Assembly (NCBI GenBank): GCA_029202405.1
Contig: CP119312.1
Coordinates: forward strand, 1,555,001 to 1,619,000
Reading direction: 5' to 3'
Length of the DNA: 64,000 nt
Source: Candidatus Devosia phytovorans
GTDB lineage: Bacteria; Pseudomonadota; Alphaproteobacteria; Rhizobiales; Devosiaceae
Notes under the pieces: generated by a model
What the model was told of the DNA's origin: nothing
Seen by the model: the letters and a program-made list of their open reading frames with translations, nothing else
The model's database searches: none
Program-made: the position numbers and the translations under genes
Part shown: piece after piece, positions 1 through 9,111 of the stretch
Position numbering within the stretch: the first letter of the stretch is position 1
How the letters are laid out: each line of letters opens with the position of its first letter

Positions 1-151
1 CGCTTCGCGCGGCCAGAACAAGGCGTGCTCGATCAGTTGTGAACAGGTGTGGTTACATCCGCCTTGCAGCCAAGGCACAGCAATGTTTCCGGGCGTTTCG
101 CATATCTCCTGTGCGGAAGAGGTTTAACCATGACAATTCCGCGTAGGTTGA

Positions 152-182
152 CTTGTGTGGCGCATAGGCGGACCTATTTATT
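152..182 (+). promoter_or_regulatory. Candidate RpoH (heat-shock) promoter of lon
   Basis: CTTG at 152-155 is followed by a 17-base spacer and CCTATTTATT from 173. This is close to the alphaproteobacterial sigma-32 consensus (CTTG, N17, CYTATNT). A TTGACT at 148-153 overlaps it and could serve sigma-70. The site lies about 100 bases before lon, a classic heat-shock gene, which makes it plausible. No other gene is visible in 1-274. Confidence 0.55.
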
Positions 183-274
183 AACCGGAATCAGCGCAGC
201 CTTTACGACTGTAGCTGTCTAGACGGGCGCGCTACCCATCTCCTTCCCACCGCGCGCCCCGGAAAGGATACGAG

Positions 275-2707
275 ATGACGGACGTCACCCCCGCCACTGG
301 CGATGCAAGCCGGGACAGGGTTTACCCAGTTCTCCCCCTGCGTGATATCGTCGTTTTCCCCGGCATGATCGTTCCGCTGTTTGTCGGACGCGAGAAGTCG
401 GTCAAGGCGCTTGAAGAAGTCATGCGCGACGACAAGCATATTCTTGTGGTGACGCAGAAGAATGCGCAGGACGATGATCCGGCTCCGGATCAGATCTATG
501 CCACGGGCACCATCGCCACCGTTCTGCAGCTGCTCAAGCTGCCCGACGGCACCGTCAAGGTGCTGGTGGAAGGCCTGCATCGCGCCACCATCGATCGCTA
601 TCTGCAGACCGTGGATTATTTCGAGGCCGAAGCCTCCATCCTCCCCGAACCGGAAGAGGACGCGACCGAACTAGAGGCCCTGGCCCGTTCGGCCACCACC
701 GAGTTCGAGAGCTATGTGAAGCTCAACAAGAAGATCTCGGCCGAGGTCGTGGCTGCCGTCGGGCAGATCGAAAACCACAGTAAGCTCGCCGATACCATTG
801 CCAGCCACCTCGTGATCAAGATCAACGAGAAGGAAGACCTGCTCTCGACCCTGTCGGTCGCCGAGCGCTTCCAGAAGATCCTGGGCCTGATGGAAGGCGA
901 GATCGGTGTGCTGCAGGTGGAAAAGCGCATCCGCAGCCGCGTCAAGCGGCAGATGGAAAAGACGCAGCGCGAGTACTACCTCAACGAGCAGATGAAGGCG
1001 ATCCAGAAGGAACTGGGCGACGGCGAAGAGGGCTCCAACGAGATCGCAGAGATCGAGGAGCGCATCGCCAAGACCCGGCTTTCCAAGGAAGCCAAGCTCA
1101 AGGCCGAGGGCGAGCTGAAAAAGCTCAAGTCCATGAGCCCGATGTCGGCTGAAGCCACCGTCGTGCGTAACTATCTCGATACGCTTCTGGGCCTGCCCTG
1201 GGGTAAGAAGAGCAAGGTCAAGCGTGACCTGGTCCTCGCCGAAAAGGTGCTGGACGAGGATCACTATGGCCTTGAGAAGGTCAAGGAACGCATCCTCGAG
1301 TATCTGGCGGTGCAGGGCCGCACCGGCACGCTGCGCGGGCCGATCCTCTGCCTCGTTGGTCCTCCGGGGGTCGGCAAGACCTCGCTGGGCAAGTCCATCG
1401 CCAAGGCGACCGGCCGCGAATTCGTGCGCATGGCGCTCGGCGGCGTGCGTGACGAAGCCGAGATCCGTGGCCACCGCCGCACCTATATCGGCTCCATGCC
1501 CGGCAAGGTGATCCAGTCGCTCAAGAAGGTCGGTAAGTCCAACCCGCTGTTCCTCCTCGACGAGATCGACAAGATGGGCCAGGACTTCCGCGGCGATCCG
1601 TCGTCGGCTCTCCTGGAAGTGCTCGATCCGGAACAGAACAACACGTTTGCCGATCACTATCTCGAAGTGGATTATGATCTCAGCGACGTGATGTTCGTGA
1701 CCACCTCGAACACGCTCAACATCCCGGGCCCGCTGATGGACCGCATGGAGATCATCCGCCTCTCGGGTTACACCGAGCAGGAGAAGCATGCGATCGCCAA
1801 GCAGCACCTGATCCCCGAGACGCTCAAGGAAAACGGCCTCGCCCATGGCGAGTTCGAACTCTCCGACGAGATGCTGACCTTCCTCATCCAGCGCTATACG
1901 CGTGAGGCTGGCGTCCGCAATCTCAAGCGCGAGATCGGCAAGCTGATGCGCAAGGCCGTGACCGAGATCGTCAAGACCAAGGTCAAGTCGGTCACCATCG
2001 ACGAAGAGAAGCTCACCAAGTTCCTCGGCGCCGATATCTACAAGCATGGCGAGATCGAAGCCGAATCCCAGGTTGGCCTCGTAACGGGTCTGGCCTGGAC
2101 CTCGGTGGGTGGCGAGCTGCTGACCATTGAAGGCGTGATGACGCCGGGCAAGGGCCGCATGACGGTCACCGGCAACATCAAGGAAGTGATGAAGGAATCG
2201 CTGACCGCGGCCACGGCCTATGTCCGTTCGCGTTCGATCGACTTCGGCATCAAGCCGCCGATGTTCGACACGCGCGACATCCACGTCCATCTGCCCGAAG
2301 GCGCCACCCCCAAGGATGGTCCGTCGGCTGGTATCGGGCTGGCCACCGCCATCGTTTCGGTGATGACCGGCGTTGCTGTGCGCAATGACGTCGCCATGAC
2401 CGGCGAGATCACGCTGCGGGGCAGGGTGCTGCCCATCGGCGGCCTCAAGGAGAAGCTGCTCGCAGCGCTCCGCGGCGGTATCAAGACCGTGCTGATCCCG
2501 GAAGAGAATGTCCGCGATCTCGCCGAGATCCCGGATATCGTCAAGGAAGGCATGGAGATCGTCCCGGTTTCCCGCATGGATCAGGTCATCGAGCGCGCCT
2601 TGGTGCGTACGCCCGAGCCGATCGAGTGGAATTTTGACGAGACGCCGGCTGCCGTGTCGACCACCGTTGACGCCGGCGAAGACGCTGCTACCGGCCTGCC
2701 GCACTAA
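275..2707 (+). CDS. lon: ATP-dependent protease Lon
   Basis: Cytoplasmic ATP-dependent serine protease that degrades misfolded and short-lived regulatory proteins. The 810-residue length is normal for bacterial Lon. The N-terminal LON substrate-binding domain opens with [13 protein letters not shown]. The AAA+ module has Walker A GPPGVGKT at 362-369 and FLLDEIDK as Walker B. The C-terminal protease domain carries catalytic Ser684 in KDGPSAG and the Lys of the GGLKEK motif at 722-727. The ATG is preceded by GGAAAGGAT. The gene stands alone, with a heat-shock-type promoter before it and a strong terminator 24 bases after it. Confidence 0.98.
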   Translation: MTDVTPATGDASRDRVYPVLPLRDIVVFPGMIVPLFVGREKSVKALEEVMRDDKHILVVTQKNAQDDDPAPDQIYATGTIATVLQLLKLPDGTVKVLVEGLHRATIDRYLQTVDYFEAEASILPEPEEDATELEALARSATTEFESYVKLNKKISAEVVAAVGQIENHSKLADTIASHLVIKINEKEDLLSTLSVAERFQKILGLMEGEIGVLQVEKRIRSRVKRQMEKTQREYYLNEQMKAIQKELGDGEEGSNEIAEIEERIAKTRLSKEAKLKAEGELKKLKSMSPMSAEATVVRNYLDTLLGLPWGKKSKVKRDLVLAEKVLDEDHYGLEKVKERILEYLAVQGRTGTLRGPILCLVGPPGVGKTSLGKSIAKATGREFVRMALGGVRDEAEIRGHRRTYIGSMPGKVIQSLKKVGKSNPLFLLDEIDKMGQDFRGDPSSALLEVLDPEQNNTFADHYLEVDYDLSDVMFVTTSNTLNIPGPLMDRMEIIRLSGYTEQEKHAIAKQHLIPETLKENGLAHGEFELSDEMLTFLIQRYTREAGVRNLKREIGKLMRKAVTEIVKTKVKSVTIDEEKLTKFLGADIYKHGEIEAESQVGLVTGLAWTSVGGELLTIEGVMTPGKGRMTVTGNIKEVMKESLTAATAYVRSRSIDFGIKPPMFDTRDIHVHLPEGATPKDGPSAGIGLATAIVSVMTGVAVRNDVAMTGEITLRGRVLPIGGLKEKLLAALRGGIKTVLIPEENVRDLAEIPDIVKEGMEIVPVSRMDQVIERALVRTPEPIEWNFDETPAAVSTTVDAGEDAATGLPH

Positions 2708-2730
2708 GCGGATCAGCGCCGAATAATCAG

Positions 2731-2759
2731 ACGGCGGCCCTCTCGGGCCGCCGTTTTTG
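2731..2759 (+). terminator. Rho-independent terminator after lon
   Basis: ACGGCGGCCC and GGGCCGCCGT pair around a short CTCT loop (2731-2753) and are followed by TTTTTG. This is a canonical intrinsic terminator 24 bases after the lon stop codon. Confidence 0.9.
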
Positions 2760-3420
2760 TTTGTCTGACAAAGTGTTATCTCGGGCCAAAGCCTGTTTCT
2801 GGAAAAGTTTCACGGTTTGCCATGCCTGCCGTGCAGAGCTTGGATGCAAAGCCGGTTTCGGGGATTTCCAGCCGCTTTTTGCTTCGCAAGGACGCCGCAA
2901 CAACCTCCTTGGGCAAAAATGCACGGGTAAGACAAATGCCCAGCACGCCCCCGGGAACCCGTTGCAGCAGGCCTGACAGTGTCAACGTCAGGGGAGCTGC
3001 TCAAGCTTGACGCAAGCTTGCGTCGCGAGAGATTTAGTTCAATCGATTCAATCAGATGCCTGTGAGCATCACGGGCTTTCGACCTTGATTGTGGTCATCG
3101 CCGATACGTCCAGGCGTAGGCGAACGATGCCTGACCTGGCCTGAAACAGGAATGCCCGGCTATCCTGTCAGCGTGAACGGCTCGTTACCGTGATCACCCA
3201 CGACTCAAGATGATTTGCTGGTTAATTCGCGTAAACCAAAGCAATCTGGTCGAGATGACAAATAGAAATCGGCAAACTAGATCAGCGCTCAGTTCCGGGG
3301 CGCCGAGCCAGCAAGCAATGCACTCCCTGATTTAGCAAAATCCGTCCGGCAATTATCGCCATCAAAGATCATCACGAATGGTCGCGATGAATCGCGTCCT
3401 CATGGAAAGAAGAAACCCAA
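2760..3420. other. Gap of about 660 bases without a recognised gene
   Basis: Short open frames exist on both strands, but none has a good ribosome site plus a protein-like composition. The palindrome CAAGCTTGACGCAAGCTTG sits near 3003. The promoter of the secreted-protein gene at 3421 must lie at the right end. I recognise no RNA gene here, though a small RNA cannot be excluded. Confidence 0.5.
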
Positions 3421-3801
3421 ATGCGTCTCCGCTCTGCTCTCGCCGCTGCTCTTGCCACCACCGTCCTCGCCGTCGCGCCTGCTGCTTTCGCCACCACTTT
3501 CCCGGCCAATCCGGCCATTCAGGAAGTCAGCGCCGATGCCGACATCGCCCTGTGGTGCGCTTCAACCTATGTCGTGGTCTCGCAGATGGGTGGACTGGAT
3601 GACGCTGCGTCGGCGACAGCCAACGCCTTTGCCGATGTGGCCTTCGGCAAGGCCAATCGTATCCTGGTGGCCGACGGAATTGCCGAGAGCGAGCATGACC
3701 GCCTGATCAGCTACTATATCGAAGAAGCCATCCATGGGGTGACCGGCCAGCTCCCCGAGCTGCGCTACAATGATCAGGTCTGCCACGGTCTGGTTTCCTG
3801 A
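3421..3801 (+). CDS. Small exported protein of unknown function
   Basis: 126 residues. The N-terminus has arginines, then an alanine/leucine-rich core ending in APAAFA, a typical Sec signal peptide cleaved near residue 24. The mature part of about 100 residues is acidic and alanine-rich, with two cysteines (in LWCAS and VCHG) that could form a disulphide in the periplasm. GAAAGAAG precedes the ATG at a suitable distance. I do not recognise the family. It is a single-gene unit with hairpins behind it, convergent with the TetR gene. The signal peptide is clear; the function is open. Confidence 0.7.
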   Translation: MRLRSALAAALATTVLAVAPAAFATTFPANPAIQEVSADADIALWCASTYVVVSQMGGLDDAASATANAFADVAFGKANRILVADGIAESEHDRLISYYIEEAIHGVTGQLPELRYNDQVCHGLVS

Positions 3802-3822
3802 TCACGTCAGCACTGAAGTTGA

Positions 3823-3889
3823 ACGGCGGCCATCCGGCCGCCGTATGTATTGAAGATGTCACTGCAGGCGGTCCGTTGGACCGCCTTTT
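3823..3889. terminator. Two terminator hairpins between convergent genes
   Basis: First hairpin: ACGGCGGC/GCCGCCGT at 3823-3843, no T-run. Second hairpin: GGCGGTCC/GGACCGCC at 3867-3884 followed by TTTTC. Together they separate the secreted-protein gene (plus) from the TetR gene (minus). Confidence 0.75.
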
Positions 3890-3901
3890 CGCTCGCGCAG
3901 A

Positions 3902-4546
3902 TCAGTGACTGAGACGGCCGAGGCTCGCGCGCATGCCGTCCACCAGAAAGCGCAGGCCAGTTTCGAAGGCGCGTTCGGTGTTGATCGTACCCTCGCTTAC
4001 CAGCGAGATGACCGCGGATGCCATCAGCGGGTAGGGCTCTAGTTCCGCCCTTAGGTTGCCCGGGGCCTCGCCGGCCTCTTCGGCCTCGCGGGCGCGTTCT
4101 CCCTGTTCCTCCAGCACATAGCCGACCACATAGCGCGCCACGGCCATGGCGACATGGAGGGCTTCCTGCGGCGTGAAGCCGGCATCGACATAGAGCTGGA
4201 GCTGCTTTTCCGTATCGGCAAAGTCAGCAACGGTTGGCCGTGTTCCTGCCGTCAGCCTGGCGCCATCGCGCACCGCGAGCAGGGCCCGGCGCTGGCTGCG
4301 AGCCGAAGCCAGGGTGAATTCTGCCCAGTCCTGGCTGGGCGAGGGCAGGCGGTCGACATAGTGGCGTTTCAACATTTCGGCATTGAGGGCGTCCAGCAGC
4401 GCCGACTTGTTCTTGAAATGCCAGTAGAGCGCCGGCTGCTGCACGCCCAGCCGTTCCGCCAACTTGCGCGTCGACAGCTTGTCTATGCCCACTTCGTCGA
4501 GCAGCAGCATCGCCTCGTCGATGATGCGGTCGCGGTCAATCGCCAT
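3902..4546 (-). CDS. TetR-family repressor, tetracycline-resistance type
   Basis: 214-residue one-component repressor. The N-terminal helix-turn-helix (about residues 18-50, with STRKLAERLGVQQPALYW and HFKNKSALL) closely follows the TetR of classical tetracycline-resistance determinants, and the rest fits the TetR_C ligand-binding and dimerisation domain. It is divergent from a TetA-like pump, and three palindromes close to the tetO core fill the space between them. Expected role: repress itself and the efflux genes until a ligand binds. Whether that ligand is tetracycline is inferred. Confidence 0.9.
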   Translation of the reverse strand: MAIDRDRIIDEAMLLLDEVGIDKLSTRKLAERLGVQQPALYWHFKNKSALLDALNAEMLKRHYVDRLPSPSQDWAEFTLASARSQRRALLAVRDGARLTAGTRPTVADFADTEKQLQLYVDAGFTPQEALHVAMAVARYVVGYVLEEQGERAREAEEAGEAPGNLRAELEPYPLMASAVISLVSEGTINTERAFETGLRFLVDGMRASLGRLSH

Positions 4547-4564
4547 CGTCAGATTCCTTCTTGA

Positions 4565-4618
4565 CTTATCACTGATAAAGTAGCTTATCGCCGATAAGTG
4601 AAATTTATCACCGATAAA
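4565..4618. promoter_or_regulatory. Three tetO-like operators in the tetR/tetA interval
   Basis: TTATC-ACT-GATAA (4566-4578), CTTATC-GCC-GATAAG (4584-4598) and TTTATC-ACC-GATAAA (4604-4618) are inverted repeats with centres 19 and 20 bases apart, about two helical turns. The core resembles the tetO half-sites CTATCA/TGATAG. They lie between the divergent start codons, where they could control both genes. A GTG at 4598 that could extend the pump gene lies inside the middle operator and is unlikely to be the start. Confidence 0.85.
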
Positions 4619-4639
4619 GTTCTAGTCGGACATCGCATC

Positions 4640-5824
4640 ATGAACAAGGCCCTCCTCGTCATTCTCGCAACTGTAGCCCTCGACGCCATCGGCGGCGGGC
4701 TGATCTTCCCCATTCTGCCGGACCTGTTGGCTGAGCTTTCGGCCGGCGGCGACTTCGCTATTCTCTTTGGCGCGCTGCTGGCCAGCTACGCGGTCATGCA
4801 GTTCGTCTTCTCGCCGGTTCTGGGCGCGCTCAGCGATCGCTTTGGCCGCCGCCCCGTGCTGCTGCTCTCGCTGGCCGGTACTATGATCGACTATCTGGTC
4901 ATGGCCTTCGCGCCCTACGGCTGGATGCTCGTGCTCGGTCGTGCCATGGCGGGCATCACCAGCGCCAACATGGCCGTCGCCAGCGCTTATATCACCGACA
5001 TCACCCCGGCCGATCAGCGCGCACAGCGCTTTGGCCTGCTCGGCGCCGTGATGAGCACCGGCTTTATCATTGGCCCGGTGATCGGCGGCGTCATGGGTGC
5101 CTGGTGGCTGCGCTCGCCCTTCCTCGTTGCGGCCCTCTTCAATGGGCTCAACCTGCTGCTGGCGCTCTTTGTCCTGCCTGAAAGCCGCAAGCCGAGCGAC
5201 AGCAAGTTTGATTTCAAGGAGCTCAATCCGCTGCTGCCGCTGATCTGGCTTTGGAACTTCAAGCCGCTGCTGCCGCTGGTCCTTGTCTCGATCGTCTTCG
5301 GTCTCGTGGCGGCCGTGCCCGGCACGATCTGGGTGCTCTATGGCGCCCAGCGCTTTGGCTGGGATTCGGTCCACATGGGTCTGTCCTTTGCCGTCTTCGG
5401 CATCAGCGGTGCCCTGGCCCAGGCCTTCCTTGTTGGTCCGTTGACCCGCCGTTTCGGCGATTTCGAAACGCTGATGATCGGCGTCGCCTTCGACACGGTC
5501 GCCTATGTCCTCATGGGCTTGGCCACCCAAAGCTGGATGGGTTACGCTATTGCGCCGCTCTTTGCCCTGGGTGGCGTGGCCATGCCGGCACTGCAGTCAC
5601 TCCTGACAAGCCGGGTCAGCGACGAGCAGCAGGGTCAGTTGCAGGGCGTGCTGGCCAGCCTGATGAGCCTTGCCGGCATTGTCGGCCCGATCCTCACCAC
5701 GGCGCTGTTCTTCACCACCAGAGATATCTGGATCGGCACCACCTGGATTGTCGGCGCCGCGCTCTACCTGCTGGTCTGCCCGTTGTTTCTGACGGTAAAG
5801 AGCGCGCAGCCCGTCGCTGCCTGA
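4640..5824 (+). CDS. TetA-like MFS drug:H+ antiporter, copy 1
   Basis: Inner-membrane efflux pump of the DHA1 family, about 12 membrane segments, 394 residues from the ATG at 4640. The pattern VALDAIGGGLIFPILPDLL and the loop 2-3 motif GALSDRFGRRPVLL match tetracycline efflux proteins of the TetA(A) type, which are about 400 residues. This start is preferred over the in-frame GTG 42 bases earlier because that GTG lies in an operator and because TetA proteins begin at this position. It is followed after 94 bases by a second copy. Substrate specificity is inferred from family and repressor. Confidence 0.87.
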   Translation: MNKALLVILATVALDAIGGGLIFPILPDLLAELSAGGDFAILFGALLASYAVMQFVFSPVLGALSDRFGRRPVLLLSLAGTMIDYLVMAFAPYGWMLVLGRAMAGITSANMAVASAYITDITPADQRAQRFGLLGAVMSTGFIIGPVIGGVMGAWWLRSPFLVAALFNGLNLLLALFVLPESRKPSDSKFDFKELNPLLPLIWLWNFKPLLPLVLVSIVFGLVAAVPGTIWVLYGAQRFGWDSVHMGLSFAVFGISGALAQAFLVGPLTRRFGDFETLMIGVAFDTVAYVLMGLATQSWMGYAIAPLFALGGVAMPALQSLLTSRVSDEQQGQLQGVLASLMSLAGIVGPILTTALFFTTRDIWIGTTWIVGAALYLLVCPLFLTVKSAQPVAA

Positions 5825-5918
5825 GAGGCGAGGGGGCTGCTGCCAGTGCCTGTCAGCAGCGCTCTTGTAACAGGCCGGTGACCGGATAGATTGCCTGCCC
5901 GGCCTGCAGGAGCCTTTG

Positions 5919-7118
5919 ATGAACAAGCCGCTCATCGTCATACTCTTTGCCGTGGTGCTTGATTCCATCGGCATCGGCCTGATCTTCCCGATCCTGCCGC
6001 GCCTGCTGCGGGAAGTGGGGCATACCAGCGACATAGCTCTGACTCTCGGCCTGCTGCTGGCGCTCTATTCAGCCTGTCAGTTTCTCTTCTCGCCGATTCT
6101 GGGCGTGCTCAGCGATCGCTTCGGCCGACGGCCGGTGCTGCTGGTGTCGCTCGCCGGCGCGGCCATCGATTATCTGGTGATGGCCTTTGCGCCCGAGCTT
6201 TGGCTGTTGGTGGTCGGCCGCGCCATCGCCGGCATCACCAGTGCCAACATGGCCGTGGCGACGGCCTATATCACCGATATATCGAGCGAGGAGCAGCGGG
6301 CGCAGCGCTTTGGCTATTTCCACGCCATGTTCGGCATCGGCTTCATCATCGGGCCGGTGCTGGGCGGAATACTCGGCGACATATGGGTGCGCGCGCCCTT
6401 TCTGGCGGCAGCGGGTCTCAACGCGATCAACCTTGCCGTGGCTCTGTTCCTGCTTCCCGAATCCCGCAAGGGGCAACGCGATGCCAGATTCACCTTCGAC
6501 ACGCTCAACCCGTTCAAGCCGCTGCGCTGGGCGCTGACCTTCAAGGCGCTGATCCCGCTGATGGCGATCTTCGTCATCCTCAACTTCGTCGGCACCGTCT
6601 ATGGCACCGCCTGGGCTCAGTTCAGCGAAGACATGTTCGAGTGGTCCGGCCTGACCATCGGTCTGTCGCTTGGCGCCTTTGGTGTCTGCCATGCTCTGGC
6701 CCAGGCCTTTCTCACCGGTCCGGCTGTTGAAAAGCTCGGCGAACGCTGGGCTCTGGTGGTGGGCATGGCCTTCGAAGGCTGCGCCATGCTGTCGCTGGCT
6801 CTGGTCCAGCATGGCTGGATCCTTTTTGCCATGGCGCCAGTCTTTGCCCTGGGCGGCATCGGCATGCCGGCGCTGCAATCGCTCATCACCCGCCAGGTCG
6901 ATGGCGATCGGCAGGGCCAGTTGCAGGGCGTTTTGGCCAGCCTCGTCAGCCTTGCCGCGGTCTTTGGTCCGCTGTTTTTCAGCTTCCTCTATTTCGAGAT
7001 TCGTGGCTCGTGGCCCGGGCTGATCTGGGTTGCGGCGCTAGGCTGTTATCTTCTCGCACTGCCGTTGATGTTGGGAATCAGGCGCGGTCCGGCTCTGGTG
7101 AAAACCGGTGCGGAATAG
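5919..7118 (+). CDS. TetA-like MFS drug:H+ antiporter, copy 2
   Basis: 399 residues from the ATG at 5919, with AGGAG at 5908-5912 as ribosome site. It is plainly paralogous to the preceding pump (same VLDSIGIGLIFPILPRLL start, same GVLSDRFGRRPVLLVS loop, same MPALQSL segment near helix 10) but diverged along its length, so the duplication is old. No terminator is visible between the copies, so co-transcription from the tetO-like promoter is likely. Two similar pumps may handle different compounds or form a functional pair; neither is tested. Confidence 0.86.
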   Translation: MNKPLIVILFAVVLDSIGIGLIFPILPRLLREVGHTSDIALTLGLLLALYSACQFLFSPILGVLSDRFGRRPVLLVSLAGAAIDYLVMAFAPELWLLVVGRAIAGITSANMAVATAYITDISSEEQRAQRFGYFHAMFGIGFIIGPVLGGILGDIWVRAPFLAAAGLNAINLAVALFLLPESRKGQRDARFTFDTLNPFKPLRWALTFKALIPLMAIFVILNFVGTVYGTAWAQFSEDMFEWSGLTIGLSLGAFGVCHALAQAFLTGPAVEKLGERWALVVGMAFEGCAMLSLALVQHGWILFAMAPVFALGGIGMPALQSLITRQVDGDRQGQLQGVLASLVSLAAVFGPLFFSFLYFEIRGSWPGLIWVAALGCYLLALPLMLGIRRGPALVKTGAE

Positions 7119-7327
7119 GTGCATAATCCGCTGAAATGCCCGGAAAACCGGGTAAAAAATCGCAATTCGGTCTTGCAGGGTCGGGTTTTCCGGTTCATTA
7201 ACAGTCTCGCACCGTCCGGCCTCGCAAAACGCCCGGAAATCCTTGCCTTTCAATCAGAATCGACCAAGGGTTGCCGCGTTTTAAGGCTTCGCCACCGAGG
7301 CGGACAATTCCACTGTGAGGAAACGCT

Positions 7328-7600
7328 ATGAACAAGAACGATCTGGTTGGCGTCGTCGCCGACAAAGCGACGATCACCAAGGCACAGGCCGCTGAAGCGG
7401 TTGACGCAGTGTTCGAGGCCATCACCGGCTCTCTGAAGGCTGGCGAAGAAGTCCGTCTCGTCGGTTTCGGCACTTTTGCCGTTTCCCAGCGCAAGGCTTC
7501 GACCGGCCGCAACCCGGCCACCGGCGCCGAAATCCAGATCCCGGCCTCCAACCAGGCCAAGTTCAAGCCCGGCAAGGGCCTGAAGGACGCGATCAACTAA
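7328..7600 (+). CDS. hupB: DNA-binding protein HU
   Basis: Histone-like nucleoid protein of 90 residues that bends and compacts DNA as a dimer. The N-terminus MNKNDLVGVVADKATITKAQA and the arm with GRNPATG and the IPASN proline tip identify HU rather than IHF. GTGAGGAAACGCT before the ATG supplies the ribosome site. It is a single gene about 210 bases after the efflux genes, followed by an intrinsic terminator. In many alphaproteobacteria hupB follows lon; here the tet-like locus lies between them, which suggests an insertion in this lineage. Confidence 0.97.
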   Translation: MNKNDLVGVVADKATITKAQAAEAVDAVFEAITGSLKAGEEVRLVGFGTFAVSQRKASTGRNPATGAEIQIPASNQAKFKPGKGLKDAIN

Positions 7601-7625
7601 GATCGCTTCCGGATACGATTTGATC

Positions 7626-7659
7626 GGCCCCGCGTGTTCGCACCGGGGCCTTTCTTTTG
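7626..7659 (+). terminator. Terminator after hupB
   Basis: GGCCCCG (7626-7632) pairs with CGGGGCC (7644-7650) and is followed by TTTCTTTTG. Confidence 0.85.
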
Positions 7660-7749
7660 CCGGTTATCCCATGCCGGCGATTTTGCCGGTTGACGACAGC
7701 CGGCGAGGGCCCTAATCAGGGCCACCTTGCAAGGCCGATCCGGCCCGGC

Positions 7750-7825
7750 GGGCGATTAGCTCAGTTGGTAGAGCGCCTCGTTTACACCGAGGATGTCGGC
7801 GGTTCGAGTCCGTCATCGCCCACCA
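7750..7825 (+). tRNA. tRNA-Val (UAC)
   Basis: 76-base cloverleaf. Acceptor GGGCGAT pairs with ATCGCCC; the D loop has AGCTCAGTTGGTAGAGC; the anticodon loop TTTACAC between CCTCG and CGAGG gives anticodon TAC; the T arm has GGTTCGAGTCC. The CCA end is encoded (7823-7825). Confidence 0.97.
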
Positions 7826-7847
7826 TTCACCATCCCCCATCGTCGAT

Positions 7848-7864
7848 GCTAACAGTCTGTTAGC
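7848..7864. repeat. GCTAAC-N5-GTTAGC palindrome, copy 1
   Basis: GCTAAC and GTTAGC flank a five-base spacer AGTCT, just after tRNA-Val. A near-identical 17-mer is found in another intergenic stretch at 46400-46416. It may be a protein-binding site or a small hairpin; no T-run follows. Confidence 0.35.
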
Positions 7865-8014
7865 CTATTCGCCGCGAATGCGACGATGGATTAGGACAAG
7901 CGTGAATCTCACCCGTCACATCAGGAAATTGTCGTTAGTCGCTGGTAGGGCGATACTTTTCCACAGGCTAAAGCCACTTTCTTGAAAATGTCACGTTGAA
8001 CCCCTTTTGGTCGC

Positions 8015-8043
8015 TTGACTTGCCGATAGGGGCTGGGTAAACG
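8015..8043 (+). promoter_or_regulatory. Possible sigma-70 promoter of tRNA-Asp
   Basis: TTGACT at 8015-8020, a 17-base spacer, then TAAACG at 8038-8043. It lies about 38 bases before the tRNA, a suitable distance. The -10 match is only moderate. Confidence 0.4.
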
Positions 8044-8080
8044 ACACCCACGTTGCGCGGATGACTTGTTCGCAAGCGCT

Positions 8081-8157
<77 letters not shown>

Positions 8158-8274
8158 CCTTCTTCTTGAAGGTGTCGCAACCCAAACCCCTCACAGATCC
8201 TGACATTTTTGCGCGATGGAACCCCATCGGCAAGCGCCCGTTGACCTTGGCCTCTTTACCAGCGTCACACGGCC

Positions 8275-9111
8275 ATGTCCTATCCAGCACGTCCCGTCAG
8301 GGATGACCTCCATCTGCAAGTCGAAGAAGCCGACCTCTGGTCGATGCATCGCGCAGCCTCGCCGCTGATCGGTACTGCCATCCACAATGGCCATTATGTT
8401 CGCGCAGACATCAAACCGTTGATGGCGCTGGATGAATCCAGCCGATTGCGCGAGGAAGATCCCTTTACCGAATATACGATCCGCGATGTCCCCAACCGGA
8501 TCATCTTCCACCGCTCGCGTTTCGAGATCGATCTCAACCGGGCCAGGGACGGCGCCGTCTACCTCACTCCCGAGCAGGCCTGGGATCTCGACGTCTGGGC
8601 GCGGCCACCCGCCGAGCCACAGGTCAACGCCTCGTTGCACATCCACGACAGCTATTATTCTTCGCTGGCTCATATGCTTAGCGAGATCGAAGCCGAATTC
8701 GGCCGTTTCGTGCTGCTGGACATGCACAGCTATAACCACCGTCGCAGCGGCCCGCATGGCGAGCCGACCAGTCCAGACGACGCGCCTGTCATCAACATTG
8801 GTACGTCGTCCATGGACCGCGCCCATTGGGCCCATGTTCTCGATCCCTTCATGGAGAGCCTGCGCAGCTTCAGTTTTCGCGGGCAGACCATGGATGTGCG
8901 CGAGAACGTCGCTTTCCAGGGCAGGGGTGAGCAAACCCGCTTCGTGCATGAGAATTTTCCACAAAGCGGCTGCGCCATCGCTGTCGAGTTCAAGAAGATC
9001 TTCATGGACGAATGGACCGGACTGCCCGATCGTGAGGCGCTCGAAGCGCTGCGCACCATGATCCGCCAGTCGCTGCCGGTCCTGCTCACCAGCCTGCGGA
9101 CCCATGCATGA
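8275..9111 (+). CDS. N-formylglutamate amidohydrolase family protein
   Basis: 278 residues of the FGase family, zinc-dependent amidohydrolases related to HutG. Visible features are SPLIGTAIHNGHYV, LREEDPFTEYTI, IHDSYYSSL and FVLLDMHSYNHRR, with histidines and acidic residues suited to metal binding. No hut genes are near. It is the first gene of an operon with a QEGLA-motif protein (4-base overlap) and an ATP-grasp ligase, a different context from histidine breakdown. It may therefore cleave another N-acyl or peptide-like substrate. Family confident; substrate unknown. Confidence 0.85.
   Translation: MSYPARPVRDDLHLQVEEADLWSMHRAASPLIGTAIHNGHYVRADIKPLMALDESSRLREEDPFTEYTIRDVPNRIIFHRSRFEIDLNRARDGAVYLTPEQAWDLDVWARPPAEPQVNASLHIHDSYYSSLAHMLSEIEAEFGRFVLLDMHSYNHRRSGPHGEPTSPDDAPVINIGTSSMDRAHWAHVLDPFMESLRSFSFRGQTMDVRENVAFQGRGEQTRFVHENFPQSGCAIAVEFKKIFMDEWTGLPDREALEALRTMIRQSLPVLLTSLRTHA

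Noticed and set aside
671..2704. 677-codon open frame on the minus strand opposite lon
   Set aside because: Shadow of lon: high-GC codon bias leaves the opposite strand open; composition is not protein-like and lon motifs are complete.
2760..3420. Small genes on either strand between lon and the secreted protein
   Set aside because: Several frames of 60-70 codons overlap each other on both strands with no ribosome site or recognisable domain.
4598..4639. Upstream GTG start for the first TetA-like pump
   Set aside because: Lies inside a tetO-like operator, has no ribosome site, and TetA proteins start at the internal MNKALL.
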